DNA of 64,000 bases, from contig NZ_JBCNLP010000006.1 of assembly GCF_039595395.1 (NCBI RefSeq), positions 191,001 to 255,000 on the forward strand, in the 5' to 3' direction. Below, piece after piece: positions 42,880 through 52,073 of this stretch; the stretch's first letter is position 1, and each line of letters opens with the position of its first letter. The notes below the pieces were generated by a model. That model searched no databases, had not been told where the DNA came from, and saw nothing but the letters and a program-made list of their open reading frames with translations. The DNA comes from Novosphingobium sp. (GTDB lineage: Bacteria > Pseudomonadota > Alphaproteobacteria > Sphingomonadales > Sphingomonadaceae). The position numbers and the translations under genes are program-made.

Positions 42880-45249
42880 CTAGAATTTGACCGAAACGCG
42901 GCCGCCGAAGGTGCGCGGCGGAGTCGTGCCCACCACCGTCAGATTGATGAGCGGCGCGGGCGACTGGAAGGTGGGCACGCGATTGTCCTCGATGTTGCGC
43001 ACAAAAGCCGCAGCAGACCACCGGCCATTGGCGGGCCCGAAGGAGATCTGGGCATTGGTCTGCCAGCTATGATCGACGTAGCCCCCGCCATCGCTGACAT
43101 AGGAGAAGTTGATGAAGCGGCCGCTCTTATACTGCGTATCGACCCCCATCACGACCTTGTAGTCGCCGACCGGGATGGTCTGCTGCGCCCCCAGATTCAT
43201 CGTCCAGCGCGGCGCATTGTTGGCGGCAAAGCCCGAGCAGTTGATGACATAGACCGGCCCGCTCAGCGTATAGGGGCAGCCCGTGACCGGCGCTGCCGAA
43301 GCGCCCGTGGTGTAGACAAAAGAGTCGTTCCGGGCGTGCAGATACTGGATATCGGCACTGAGCAGGGTGTTTTTGGTGACCAGCGCCTGCGTTTCCACCT
43401 CGACGCCGTAGATCTTCGAGCTGCCGATGTTGTCGGTGAAATTGGCGTTGCTGCCGTTGCTGTCGAGCCCGACATGGTTGACCTGCTGATTGTGATAATT
43501 CCAGAGGAAGCCCTCGATGTTCAACTGCAGGCGGTTGCCGAAGAAACGGTTCTTGCTGCCCAGCGTGTAGGCGGTGATGGTTTCGGGCTGATAGGTCGTA
43601 TGGCCGACCGCCGCCGCAAAGCCACCCGAGCGATAGCCGGTCTCCACGCTGGCATAGAGCAGGGAATGGCGGGTCAGATCATACTCCACCGCGCCGCGCC
43701 ATGTGACGCGCTGGTTGGTGAGTTGCGAATTGTAGCTGCTGTCGGTGCGGGTCACGATGGCACCGCTGGTGCCCAGAGGCGCTGCGGGCACGCCCTGCGG
43801 CGGGAAGGCGAAGGGCAGTTGCGAGGGATCGTCGACAAGGGGGAACAGCGGCGCCGTGGGGCAGCCGACCGTGGCCGGGGCCCGGCAGACGATCACCCCG
43901 GTGACGCCGTTGCTGACGAAATCCTTGTGGTCATGGGTGTAACGAATACCGCCGACAAGGCGCAATGTGTCGGTCAGATTGGCGGTCAGGCGACCGAAGG
44001 GCGCCCATGAGGCGGTGTTGATCCGCTGATCGGTCCATGAAGACTGAGCAAAGACATTGACATCGGCATGATAGTCTTCGGTCTCATGGTAGTAGAGCAT
44101 GCCCAGCGTATAGGAGAAGATGTCGATACGGTTGCCGTTGAAGCGCAATTCTCCGCTGTATTGCGAGTCATCCTCGCGCGTCTTGTAGAAGAAGGCGGCG
44201 GCATCGGCGGAATAGTCCAGCTTCGAATCGCGCCATGCCGGGATGAAGGTCAGTGTGCCGGCATCGGTTTTCCAGGTGATCTCGGCATTGGCGCCGTAGA
44301 AGTGGTTGTTCTGATAGGGCATCGGGGTCAGCGCGCCCAGAGTGCGCCCCGAAAGCCCGACATAGGTGCCCTGGCGAAAGGCCTGGGACGCTGGCGTATA
44401 CAGCCCCTGATCGACAGGAATGTTGGAAGGGACGAAACTGTACCTGGCTGTGGCGGGGTTGAGCACATATTTGCCGGTGTAGCTGACGCTGTAACCATAA
44501 CCGCCATTATGCGCATAATCGATGCCGATCCGCGCGGTCAGCCGGTCGGTCAGCCTGCCCGCCATCTGGAAGCGCAGGCCTTCGGTGCGATCGTCAAAGG
44601 TGCCGTCTTTCAGATAGCCGTCGCGGCGAGTGATCGTGCCGGACAGGCGGGCCGCGCCATCCTGCCCCATCGCCAGATTGATCGCCCCTTCGGCGTTGAA
44701 GGCGTTGTAATTGCCGTAGCTGGCGGTGGCATAGCCCGAAGTCTCGCCATAATGCGGATGCTCGGGGTTGACGTTGATCGCGCCGCCGGTCGCATTGCGG
44801 CCATAGAGCGTGCCTTGCGGGCCCTTGAGCACCTCGACGCGCGACAGGTCGAAGAAGGCGCCCGTGGTCGAGGTGGGGCGGCCGACATAGACATTGTCGT
44901 AATTGTAGGCGATGGCCGGGTCGCTGGTGGGCACGACGGTGAAATTGCCGACGCCGCGCAGGAAGATCAGATTGCCGGTGCTGCTGGGCTCCACCGTCAG
45001 GGCGGGCACATGGTCGCTCAGCAGACTGGCGTTGGTGGTGCCTGCGGCGACCAGATCGGCGCCGGTCACCACATCGACGGCCACGGCGGCGCGCTGCAGG
45101 TTTTCCTCGCGCCGCTGCGCGGTGACGATGATTTCGGTCAATTGCGGACTGCCGGCGGCCGCGCCCCCCGATGGCGCGTCGCTTTGGGCAAAGGCCAGCC
45201 CCGGAACCAAAGCCAGGCACGCAACCGTGCTCATCAAGGCGGTGTGCAT
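42880..45249 (-). CDS. TonB-dependent outer membrane receptor
   Basis: A 789-residue receptor with a signal peptide ending in GLAFAQSD and a plug domain: TEIIVTAQRREENLQRAAVAVDVVTG (TonB-box region), FLRGVGNFTVVPTSDPAIAYNYDNVYVG and RVEVLKGPQGTLYGRNATGGAINV. A 22-strand barrel follows, ending in GGRVSVKF with terminal Phe. There is no STN signalling domain, unlike 47449-49929. The start at 45249 follows GGGGAG by six bases. Pairing with two hydrolases suggests an organic nutrient rather than iron, as is common in sphingomonads. Confidence 0.92.
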   Translation of the reverse strand: MHTALMSTVACLALVPGLAFAQSDAPSGGAAAGSPQLTEIIVTAQRREENLQRAAVAVDVVTGADLVAAGTTNASLLSDHVPALTVEPSSTGNLIFLRGVGNFTVVPTSDPAIAYNYDNVYVGRPTSTTGAFFDLSRVEVLKGPQGTLYGRNATGGAINVNPEHPHYGETSGYATASYGNYNAFNAEGAINLAMGQDGAARLSGTITRRDGYLKDGTFDDRTEGLRFQMAGRLTDRLTARIGIDYAHNGGYGYSVSYTGKYVLNPATARYSFVPSNIPVDQGLYTPASQAFRQGTYVGLSGRTLGALTPMPYQNNHFYGANAEITWKTDAGTLTFIPAWRDSKLDYSADAAAFFYKTREDDSQYSGELRFNGNRIDIFSYTLGMLYYHETEDYHADVNVFAQSSWTDQRINTASWAPFGRLTANLTDTLRLVGGIRYTHDHKDFVSNGVTGVIVCRAPATVGCPTAPLFPLVDDPSQLPFAFPPQGVPAAPLGTSGAIVTRTDSSYNSQLTNQRVTWRGAVEYDLTRHSLLYASVETGYRSGGFAAAVGHTTYQPETITAYTLGSKNRFFGNRLQLNIEGFLWNYHNQQVNHVGLDSNGSNANFTDNIGSSKIYGVEVETQALVTKNTLLSADIQYLHARNDSFVYTTGASAAPVTGCPYTLSGPVYVINCSGFAANNAPRWTMNLGAQQTIPVGDYKVVMGVDTQYKSGRFINFSYVSDGGGYVDHSWQTNAQISFGPANGRWSAAAFVRNIEDNRVPTFQSPAPLINLTVVGTTPPRTFGGRVSVKF

Positions 45250-45453
45250 GATCATCTCCCCAGATGTTCTGTTTCTGTCATCGGGCCGGATGGCTTGTGC
45301 TTTGGCCGGTCCCGTGCAGTTGAAGCGATGCTATTCTGTTAGCGCATGGAGCGAGCGATGCAGATTTGTGATGGCTGATGACCGCTGCTTATCAGTGCGC
45401 GAAAGCGGATGCGCCTTTCCCATTCCCGGAGACCGGGCTATCGGCGCGCTGCC

Positions 45454-46335
45454 ATGACAAACCTTTCCGCCGCAACACTCGATCACGCCGCCGACCTGCT
45501 CGAAGCCCATCCCGATTTCCGGGTGCTGCGCCGCCTGCGTGCCGTGGAATGGCTGTTCACCGGAAAGCCCTCGGGCGATATGCGGGTCGGCGTGGCGGTG
45601 GATGTCGAAACCACCGGTCTGGACCATGGCAAGGACCAGATCATCGAACTGGCGATCCAGCGCTTTCGCTTCGATGCGCTGGGCCGCATCACCGAAATCG
45701 GTCAGGCAAGGGTCTGGCGGGAGGACCCCGGCGTCCCGCTCGATCCGCGTATCACCATGCTCACCGGCCTCACCGATGAGGATCTGGTCGGCAAGGCGAT
45801 CGATGAGGCGGCCGCCATCCATATCCTTGCTTCGGCGGACATCATCGTCGCGCATAATGCGGCCTTCGACCGGCCCTTTGTCGACCGCCGTCTGCCGGCC
45901 ATCGCGGGCAAGGCATGGGCCTGCTCGATGGCGGAGGTCGACTGGCTCGAACTGGGGTTCGAGGGGCGGGCGCTGGCGCATCTGGTCGCGCAATGCGGCT
46001 GGTTCTACGAGGGGCATCGCGCGGAAAATGACATTCTCGCGCTGATCCATCTGCTTTCCCATGCGCTGCCGGATGAGACGACGATCCTCTCCGCCTTGTT
46101 GGCCCGCTCGGCGCAGCCTCTGTTCCGGATCCATGCCGTCGAGGCTCCTTTCGACGCCAAGGATGCGCTCAAGGCGCGGGGTTATCGCTGGGATTCACTC
46201 CTGCGCTTCTGGTGGACCAGCGTATCGGGTGAGGATCTGGAGGCTGAAACCGCCTGGTTGAGCGAACATGTCTATTGCGGGCGCGGCAACCCGGCCATTT
46301 CCGAGCAATCGGCGCTGGAGCGTTACAGCCGATAG
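45454..46335 (+). CDS. DnaQ-like 3'-5' exonuclease
   Basis: A 293-residue DEDDh-type exonuclease. ExoI motif VDVETTGLDHGKDQIIELAIQRF near 53, ExoII motif IVAHNAAFDRPFVDRRLP near 132 and ExoIII motif EGHRAENDILALIHLL near 190 supply the four acidic ligands and the His. A C-terminal extension (FDAKDALKARGYRWDSLLRFWWTSVSGEDLEAETAWLSEHVY) is an added domain seen in stand-alone homologues. The start at 45454 is set at the first ATG close to the conserved fold; no strong ribosome binding site is visible. It stands alone between divergent and convergent neighbours. Its role may be repair or RNA processing. Confidence 0.87.
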   Translation: MTNLSAATLDHAADLLEAHPDFRVLRRLRAVEWLFTGKPSGDMRVGVAVDVETTGLDHGKDQIIELAIQRFRFDALGRITEIGQARVWREDPGVPLDPRITMLTGLTDEDLVGKAIDEAAAIHILASADIIVAHNAAFDRPFVDRRLPAIAGKAWACSMAEVDWLELGFEGRALAHLVAQCGWFYEGHRAENDILALIHLLSHALPDETTILSALLARSAQPLFRIHAVEAPFDAKDALKARGYRWDSLLRFWWTSVSGEDLEAETAWLSEHVYCGRGNPAISEQSALERYSR

Positions 46336-46348
46336 GGCGACCCGAAGC

Positions 46349-47452
46349 CTATGTCTGCTTGCGCCACCAGAGATAGAGGCCGCTGACCAGCACCACGATC
46401 GTTGCCAGATCGAACAGCGCCCAGATGATCTTGAGGGGAAGCCCGCCATAATCCCCGAAATGCAGGGGGCGTGCGACCTCCAGCAAACGCAGATACCAGG
46501 GCATGCTGACAATCGCTGTCAGCCTGCCGCTGCGTGCATCGACCAGCACCGGATTGAACAGGCGGCTGGTGAGCGGGGTGTCGCCTTGCAGCCAGACGAT
46601 ATAGTGCCACGGGCTGCCCTCGCGGTCATTGGGGAAGCCGATGCTCAGCATGGTGGTGCCGGGCAGGGCTTGCATGGCGGTCTCGACCGCGTGCTGGGCA
46701 GAGGCCAGATGATCCTGCCCGGCCAGATCCCGCCCCGCATAGGGTGTGAGAGAGGCTGCCACCTCATGCTTTTGCCAGACCGCGAAGAGGGGCACGGCCA
46801 GCGTGTTCATGGCCCCCGTCGCCCCCACCAACAGCGCCCAGACGACTGTGACGATGCCCAGCAGATTGTGCAGGTCGAGCCACAAGATCCTTGCGCCGCG
46901 ATGCCGGCGCAAGGTTCCAAAAGCCAGTTTTCTGGTGAAGGGCCCATAGAGCGCCACGCCCGAGACGATCGCCACCATGAAGAGCAGGCCCATCGCGCCC
47001 AGAAACAGCTCTCCCCACAGGCCCGCCAGCAGGCTGCGGTGTAGCGTCAGCAGGAAAGCCGTCGGGCTTTGCGCGGACAGCGCCGCGCGGCTGCCTTCGC
47101 GCAGCAGCCGTCCCGACTGCGCATCGAAGACCAGCAGATGTTCGAGCGCGGGATCGGCATGAACCGCTTCCAGCGAGGGCGCCATGCGCAGGATGATCGC
47201 CGCGGCGTCATCCGGCTGAAACAGGGAGATGACCGCCTGTCCGGGATAGCGCGCCCGCCCCTGCGCGATCAGGCGGTCGAGCGAGGGGGCGCTCATCCCC
47301 GGTCGTGGCGCATCGTGCCGCGTGTGATCGAAGGCGCGGTCGATCTCCGCGCTGAAGATCAGCGGCACGCCGGTCAGGCACAGCACCAGCAGGAACAGCG
47401 TGCAGACCAGACTGCTCCAGCGATGCAGCCGCGACCAGCCCTTGATCGTCAC
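46349..47452 (-). CDS. PepSY-associated membrane protein, siderophore utilisation type
   Basis: A 367-residue inner-membrane protein with about four membrane segments: LHRWSSLVCTLFLLVLCLTGVPLIF at the N-terminus, LWGELFLGAMGLLFMVAIVSGVALYGPF near 140, LHNLLGIVTVVWALLVGATGAMNTL near 190 and IIWALFDLATIVVLVSGLYLWWRKQ at the end. The layout is that of the PepSY_TM family (PiuB/FsrB-like), members of which reduce or release iron from ferric siderophores. The GTG at 47452 overlaps the receptor stop (GTGA at 47449-47452), so it is coupled to the siderophore receptor. The GTG at 47455 is an alternative start. Confidence 0.87.
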   Translation of the reverse strand: MTIKGWSRLHRWSSLVCTLFLLVLCLTGVPLIFSAEIDRAFDHTRHDAPRPGMSAPSLDRLIAQGRARYPGQAVISLFQPDDAAAIILRMAPSLEAVHADPALEHLLVFDAQSGRLLREGSRAALSAQSPTAFLLTLHRSLLAGLWGELFLGAMGLLFMVAIVSGVALYGPFTRKLAFGTLRRHRGARILWLDLHNLLGIVTVVWALLVGATGAMNTLAVPLFAVWQKHEVAASLTPYAGRDLAGQDHLASAQHAVETAMQALPGTTMLSIGFPNDREGSPWHYIVWLQGDTPLTSRLFNPVLVDARSGRLTAIVSMPWYLRLLEVARPLHFGDYGGLPLKIIWALFDLATIVVLVSGLYLWWRKQT

Positions 47453-49929
47453 CACGCGTAGCGGATCCCGGCCAGCACCTGCCGCCCCTGCCCGAAGGTG
47501 CAATAGGTCAGATCGGTGCAGGTCACATAGGTCCTGTCGAACAGATTGCTGACATTGACGCTGAGCTTCACGCCCGCAAGCCTTGGCACAAGCCGCCCCA
47601 CCTCATACTGCATGCCCAGATCGGCCAGCGTATAGCCGGGCACCTTGAAGCTGTTGGTGGGATTGCCATAGCTGGGGCCGACATAACGCACCCCGCCGCT
47701 GGCCTTCAGGCCGGGGATCAGCGTGTCGGCCAGATCGTAGGAGAGCCAGAGCGCGGCCATGTCCTGAGGGATGCCTGCCGGTGCCTTGCCCAGAATGCTG
47801 GCGGTGGCGCTGGTGTTGCGCAGCTCGTCATGGGTGTAGCTGGCGATCACCTGCACCCGGTCGGTCAGCCAGGCATGGGCTTCGGCCTCCACCCCGCGCG
47901 AACGCACCTCGCCCGTCTGGGTGAGCGAGCCGGTGTAGAGCGAGTTGGAAACCGTGACATTGGTCTGCCGCAGATCATAGGCGGCCAGCGTGACGAAGCT
48001 CTTGCCGCCCGCGGGCTGGAACTTGATCCCGGCCTCGACCTGCTTGCCCCTGGTGGGTTTGAGCGGCGCGCCCGTGTCGGTGTTGCCCGCCTGCGGCTGG
48101 AAGGAGGAGGACCAGCTGACATAGGGCGCCAGACTGTCGGTGATCTTGAACACGGCCCCCACGCGCCCGGTCAGGGCATGGCTGTTCTGGTCGGTGACGC
48201 CGCCGGTCTTGTAGGACACGCTGTGCGTGCCCGCCCAGTCCTGCCGCAAACCGCCGACCAGCGTCAGCCGCCCCAAGGTCGCCTGATCCTGAGCATAGAT
48301 CCCGGCCTGCCGGGTGCGTTCCTGCGTGGAGCTGCCCAGCAGGAAATCGGGTTCGGGCACGGTCTGGAAATAGGCGGGCGCCGCGATCACCAGATTGGGC
48401 GGATTGCGCCCGTCGAGGCGGCTGTAATAGAGATAATGATCGAACTGGGTGTTGAGCAGATCCACACCCGCCACGAAACGATGCTGCACCGGCCCCGTCG
48501 CAAAATCGGCGTTGAGCTGATTGTCCATGCTGACGGCATCGACCGTGCCGAAATTGTTATAGGCCACGCGGCTGAGCGCAGTGCCGGTGGCATCATAGCC
48601 CGATCCGTCGCCTACATGGTGGATCGTCTGGCTGTTGTGCATGAAGCGGAAGTTCTGGCGGAATTTGAGCGCGTCGGTGAAGCGGTGCTCGAAGCGGTAG
48701 GCGATGCTCGCTTCTTCCTTGCGGTAGACGTCATAGCCCGGATCGCCGGTGTTGAGCGAGCGGGGGATCGTCACCTTGCCGGGCAGCACCGTGCCCACGG
48801 CGGGCACATAGTTGAAGGCGCCCGCTTGCGGATCCTTCTGGTAATTGCCGATCACGGTCAGCGTGTTGCGATCATCCGGCGTCCAGGTGAGGGCGGGGGC
48901 CACCGCGATGCGCTTCTGGCGCACATAATCGGTCTGGGTGCCGGTGGTCATGGCCACGGCGGTCAGCCGATAGGACAGGCTGCCCGAGGCGTTGAGCGCG
49001 CCGCCCAGATCGAAGCCGCCCCTGGCGCGGCCATAGCTGCCCGTTTCGAAGAAGACCTCATGGAGTGACTGCGTTGTCGGCTGCTTGGACACGATGTTGA
49101 CCAGCCCGCCGGGCGGCGTCTGGCCATAGACGACCGAGACGGGGCCGCGCACGCTTTCCACGCGGTCGATCAGCCAGGTGTCGCGGGTGGCGATGTTGAA
49201 GCCGGAAAAGGGGATGGTCAGCCCGTCGATAAAGCTGCGGGCCTGAAAACCGCGCGTGTAGAGATATTCGAGCGAATCCTCATTGATGCCGCGCTGCTCG
49301 GCCACGATGCCCGGCGTGTAGCGCAGGGCTTGCGAGGTGCTCTGGGCATTCTGGTCGACGATCTGCGCATGGGTGACCACCGAGATGGAGGCCGGAATCT
49401 GGATCAGCGGCGTGTCGGTCTTGGTCGCGCCCGCGCCGCGCGTGGCGACATAGCCCTTGATGCCGGGCACGGCATCAGGCGCCATATCCGCGCCGGAGGT
49501 GTCGGTTGCCTCGCCTTCCACCCGCACCGGGCCAAGGCTGATCGCGCCCGCGCTCTGCGGCGCCGGTTCCAGCGTGACGGTGCTGCCGGTGATGCGAAAG
49601 GTCAGCCCGCTTCCCGCCAGCAGGCGGCTGAGCGCCTGAAGCGGGGGCATGCTGCCCTTCACCTCGGCGGCGTTGCGGCCTTCGACCAGCGGCGCCTGCG
49701 TGCTGACCTGCAACCCCGATTGCTGGCCGAAACTGGTCAGCGCATCGGCCAGCGGCTGGGCGGGGATATCGAAGCTGCGCGCGGCCTCCTGCGCCTGCAC
49801 CAAGGTTGCGCATAGCGCCGCCATCGTGGTGATCGACGCGGCGATTGGCAGGCCCCATGCGGCGGTGATGAGGCGGCGCTGGCTCCTCTTGAGCGTCACC
49901 TTCCCGCTGATCTGACCGCCCGTAACCAT
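47449..49929 (-). CDS. TonB-dependent siderophore receptor with STN signalling domain
   Basis: A FecA/FpvA-like ferric-siderophore receptor of 826 residues. After the signal peptide an STN (secretin/TonB short) domain is seen: FDIPAQPLADALTSFGQQSGLQVSTQAPLVEGR, PLQALSRLLAGSGLTFRITGSTVTLEP. It signals through FecR to the ECF sigma factor. The plug contains RGFQARSFIDGLTIPFSGFNI and RVESVRGPVSVVYGQTPPGGLVNIVSKQP. The barrel ends LSVNVSNLFDRTYVTC and GIRYAW, with a terminal aromatic residue. ATG 49929 follows AAGGAGG by eight bases; the upstream GTG at 49947 is not needed. sigma and FecR genes lie just upstream. Confidence 0.94.
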   Translation of the reverse strand: MVTGGQISGKVTLKRSQRRLITAAWGLPIAASITTMAALCATLVQAQEAARSFDIPAQPLADALTSFGQQSGLQVSTQAPLVEGRNAAEVKGSMPPLQALSRLLAGSGLTFRITGSTVTLEPAPQSAGAISLGPVRVEGEATDTSGADMAPDAVPGIKGYVATRGAGATKTDTPLIQIPASISVVTHAQIVDQNAQSTSQALRYTPGIVAEQRGINEDSLEYLYTRGFQARSFIDGLTIPFSGFNIATRDTWLIDRVESVRGPVSVVYGQTPPGGLVNIVSKQPTTQSLHEVFFETGSYGRARGGFDLGGALNASGSLSYRLTAVAMTTGTQTDYVRQKRIAVAPALTWTPDDRNTLTVIGNYQKDPQAGAFNYVPAVGTVLPGKVTIPRSLNTGDPGYDVYRKEEASIAYRFEHRFTDALKFRQNFRFMHNSQTIHHVGDGSGYDATGTALSRVAYNNFGTVDAVSMDNQLNADFATGPVQHRFVAGVDLLNTQFDHYLYYSRLDGRNPPNLVIAAPAYFQTVPEPDFLLGSSTQERTRQAGIYAQDQATLGRLTLVGGLRQDWAGTHSVSYKTGGVTDQNSHALTGRVGAVFKITDSLAPYVSWSSSFQPQAGNTDTGAPLKPTRGKQVEAGIKFQPAGGKSFVTLAAYDLRQTNVTVSNSLYTGSLTQTGEVRSRGVEAEAHAWLTDRVQVIASYTHDELRNTSATASILGKAPAGIPQDMAALWLSYDLADTLIPGLKASGGVRYVGPSYGNPTNSFKVPGYTLADLGMQYEVGRLVPRLAGVKLSVNVSNLFDRTYVTCTDLTYCTFGQGRQVLAGIRYAW

Positions 49930-50115
49930 GCTCTTGCCTCCTTGCACACTGTCTTGAATCCAGAGGCATGTTGATAATGCGTCGCATTGCCTCTCAATGC
50001 AATTGACGTGGGGGCAGAGGATTTTTCGGGGTGAGGGAGAATTTAGATCGCGCCAAAGCTGGAAATCGCGATCATAAAACTGATTTAAAATGATATTATT
50101 TTGAAAATCACCCGA
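49930..50115. promoter_or_regulatory. Control region of the siderophore receptor, AT-rich with overlapping palindromes
   Basis: This 186-bp gap between fecR-like and receptor genes is unusually AT-rich at 50070-50105. AATGC-GTC-GCATT is at 49976-49988 and GCATTG-CCTCT-CAATGC is at 49984-50000, sharing a half-site. A TGATAATGC string at 49972-49980 resembles part of a Fur-type iron box. Expected inputs are the ECF sigma factor and an iron repressor, but I cannot assign a specific box. Confidence 0.45.
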
Positions 50116-51213
50116 TCACGGCTCACCCGCCGATGACACCACAATCACCCAGGGCGTGATGCTGGTCACCGATCCACCATAGGCCTGCGCCAGAGCGCGC
50201 AGCGCCTCGACAGGCCGGGTCGCATCGTAAAGGCCGGTGACCCGCTGCCGGGCAAAAGCTTCGTCGCGCATCAGGATCATGCCTGAAAACCACGGGCGAA
50301 GCGCTTCGATCACCTCTCCCGCGGGGCGATCCCGCACGATGATCTGGCCGTTGCGCCATGCGGCCATCTGCTCGGCCGGGCGCTGTCCCCGGCTGACGGT
50401 GCCGTCAAAACCGACATGCAGGCTGTCCCCCCGCGACAAAGGTTCCGAGACGGGCGGAGCGCTGCTGTAGGCGACGCGGACCTGCCCCGCGGTGACTTCC
50501 GTCGTCACCCCCTTGCGCCCCAGCCTGATATCGAAGGCGGTGCCGATGTCGGTGGTGGTGACGCCCCCGGCATCGACATAGAAGGGGCGCGCGGCATCGT
50601 GGCGCACATCGAACCATGCCTCGCCCTTCAGCAGCCGGACCTGCCTGCGGTTGGCGGCATAGGTGACGGCAATGGCGCTGTCGGGCGCAAGCCGGGCGAT
50701 GGTGCCGTCCGCCAGAACGGTCTGGCTGCGCTCGGCGGTTCCGGTGCGATAGCTGGCCTGCATGCGCAGCAGCAGCGAGGGCGTTGTGACCAGCACCAGA
50801 CAGGCGGCCAGAGCGGTGGGAAGGATGTGGCGCGCTCTGGGCCGCCAGGCGGTTTTTGCGGCGCGCCGCCGGTAAGGGATGGGCCCGGCCGGAAGGACCG
50901 GCCGCGCGTCGGCGGCGCGCAGCGGCGGCATGAACATGGGGCGCAGATCGCCCGCCCGGTCGTAAGCATGGGCTGTTGTCGCCCAGGCGTTTGCATGCAG
51001 GTCCGATGCGGCAAGCCAGGCCTCGAAAGCGGCCAGCAGCTCGGCATTCTCCGGCTCCTCGCGCAGGAGGATGGCCCATGCGATCGCTGCCTCATCGGCG
51101 TCCGTTGTGTCGGGAGAAGCGCCTGTCATGCCCTGCCGTCTCATCACCTCTGCCGCCTGGCTCTCATGCCTTTGTTCAAGAGACGCATGACGGGGCGTTT
51201 TTTCCAACCCCAC
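50116..51213 (-). CDS. FecR-family anti-sigma/sigma-activating membrane protein
   Basis: An up to 365-residue single-span regulator that relays the receptor signal to the ECF sigma factor. The N-terminal cytoplasmic DUF4880 domain reads AIAWAILLREEPENAELLAAFEAWLAAS, the membrane segment is near 130-150 (HILPTALAACLVLVTTPSLLL), and the FecR core follows: TVLADGTIARLAPDSAIAVTYAANRRQVRLLKGEAWFDV. It ends with an STN-like tail (VIEALRPWFSGMILMRDEAFARQRVTGLYD). The start is uncertain: GTG 51213 is 12 bp after the sigma stop, and ATGs at 51144 or 51129 are possible and would still include the whole domain. Its order between sigma and receptor genes is standard. Confidence 0.88.
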   Translation of the reverse strand: MGLEKTPRHASLEQRHESQAAEVMRRQGMTGASPDTTDADEAAIAWAILLREEPENAELLAAFEAWLAASDLHANAWATTAHAYDRAGDLRPMFMPPLRAADARPVLPAGPIPYRRRAAKTAWRPRARHILPTALAACLVLVTTPSLLLRMQASYRTGTAERSQTVLADGTIARLAPDSAIAVTYAANRRQVRLLKGEAWFDVRHDAARPFYVDAGGVTTTDIGTAFDIRLGRKGVTTEVTAGQVRVAYSSAPPVSEPLSRGDSLHVGFDGTVSRGQRPAEQMAAWRNGQIIVRDRPAGEVIEALRPWFSGMILMRDEAFARQRVTGLYDATRPVEALRALAQAYGGSVTSITPWVIVVSSAGEP

Positions 51214-51225
51214 TGGCCGATCTTT

Positions 51226-51738
51226 TCAATCGTGATCAAGCGCGGCGCGAATATCCCGCAGCGCCGATGCCACCAGCCCATGCGCGCCGGTCACCGAAAT
51301 GCCCAGATGCTCGGCGATTTCCCGCAATTTGGCGCCTTCGAAGCGGTGCATTTCAAAGGCCTCGCGCTTGCGTGCATCGAAGCCCTCGATGACATGGCGA
51401 ATGCGGGCGAGTTCGTCCCGCGCGATCAGCATCTCCTCCACGGAAGGCTGGCGGTCCGGCTGCTGCTCGGCCTGCGCGGGGATCGGCTCGGCGGCGATCA
51501 GCCCCCGCTCGCTGGCGATCCGGCGGCTGCGGTCGATCGAGAGGTTGCGCAGGATCCGCCAGAGCAGATGGGTTGGCTTGGCAATGGGCTGTGTCCGCGC
51601 GGCCTTGTCGAGCCGCAGCCAGGCGTCCTGGACCAGATCCTCGGCGCCATCGGCATCGCCGCTGACGGCGCGGGCATAATTGATCAGATCGCCGCGCTGT
51701 TCGACCAGAATATCGGCAATGACCTTGCGCTGCGGCAC
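51226..51738 (-). CDS. ECF RNA polymerase sigma factor, FecI-like
   Basis: A 170-residue sigma factor. Region 2 reads LVEQRGDLINYARAVSGDADGAEDLVQDAWLRLDKA and LLWRILRNLSIDRSRR. Region 4 reads VIEGFDARKREAFEMHRFEGAKLREIAEHLGISVTGAHGLVASALRDIRAALD. The GTG at 51738 has AAGGCGAG upstream. With FecR and the STN receptor downstream it forms a cell-surface signalling system that senses an iron-siderophore. It is the first gene of the unit. The divergent gap (51739-52135) holds a palindrome at 51868. Confidence 0.92.
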   Translation of the reverse strand: MPQRKVIADILVEQRGDLINYARAVSGDADGAEDLVQDAWLRLDKAARTQPIAKPTHLLWRILRNLSIDRSRRIASERGLIAAEPIPAQAEQQPDRQPSVEEMLIARDELARIRHVIEGFDARKREAFEMHRFEGAKLREIAEHLGISVTGAHGLVASALRDIRAALDHD

Positions 51739-51867
51739 GTGCTCGCCTTTCTGTCGCGGCAGGGGACTGGCCGCCGCATTTGCGAGGCATTCGCATCTTT
51801 AGGGGCATTGCCGGGATGCCGCAAGGGGCGGCTTGATGATCGTCCTGCCCGGACAACGAACATGGTT

Positions 51868-51883
51868 CTACCCGTTCGGGTAG
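51868..51883. promoter_or_regulatory. Perfect 16-bp palindrome CTACCCGTTCGGGTAG, operator candidate
   Basis: CTACCCG (51868-51874), TT, CGGGTAG (51877-51883). It lies 268 bp before the operon start at 52136 and 130 bp before the sigma gene. A NarL-type regulator controlling this operon is encoded at 58858, and such regulators bind short inverted repeats, so it is a candidate site. Assignment is inference. Confidence 0.5.
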
Positions 51884-51977
51884 GGCCGCAGACCCTCCCT
51901 GGGGTTGAAGCCTGACCCGCGTGCGCAGACAGTAGCCACCGCCATGACCGTGGCCGTCACCGCCCAGGGGAGAAGCG

Positions 51978-52073
51978 ATGTCCCAAGCCATTGCGATGGC
52001 CGGCACACTTTGCCTCGCGGCACCCGTGCCGGCCCGGATTCCCCCGTTCCCGCATTCCGGTCGCGCTCCATAA
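51978..52073 (+). CDS. Possible 31-residue small protein
   Basis: An open frame starting MSQAIAMAGTLCLAAPVPA and ending SGRAP, preceded by GGGGAGA four bases before the ATG. The N-terminus is hydrophobic and ends in a signal-peptidase-like APVPA, so it might be an exported leader. It lies 62 bp before the next gene. No homologue is recognised; translation is plausible but unproven. Confidence 0.25.
   Translation: MSQAIAMAGTLCLAAPVPARIPPFPHSGRAP

Noticed and set aside
41755..44010. A 751-codon plus-strand frame opposite the amidohydrolase, hydrolase and TonB receptor
   Set aside because: It crosses three well-supported genes on the other strand and has no domain of its own. The same applies to large frames at 20482-22302, 23595-25451, 59636-61561, 57227-58762 and 30980-32677.
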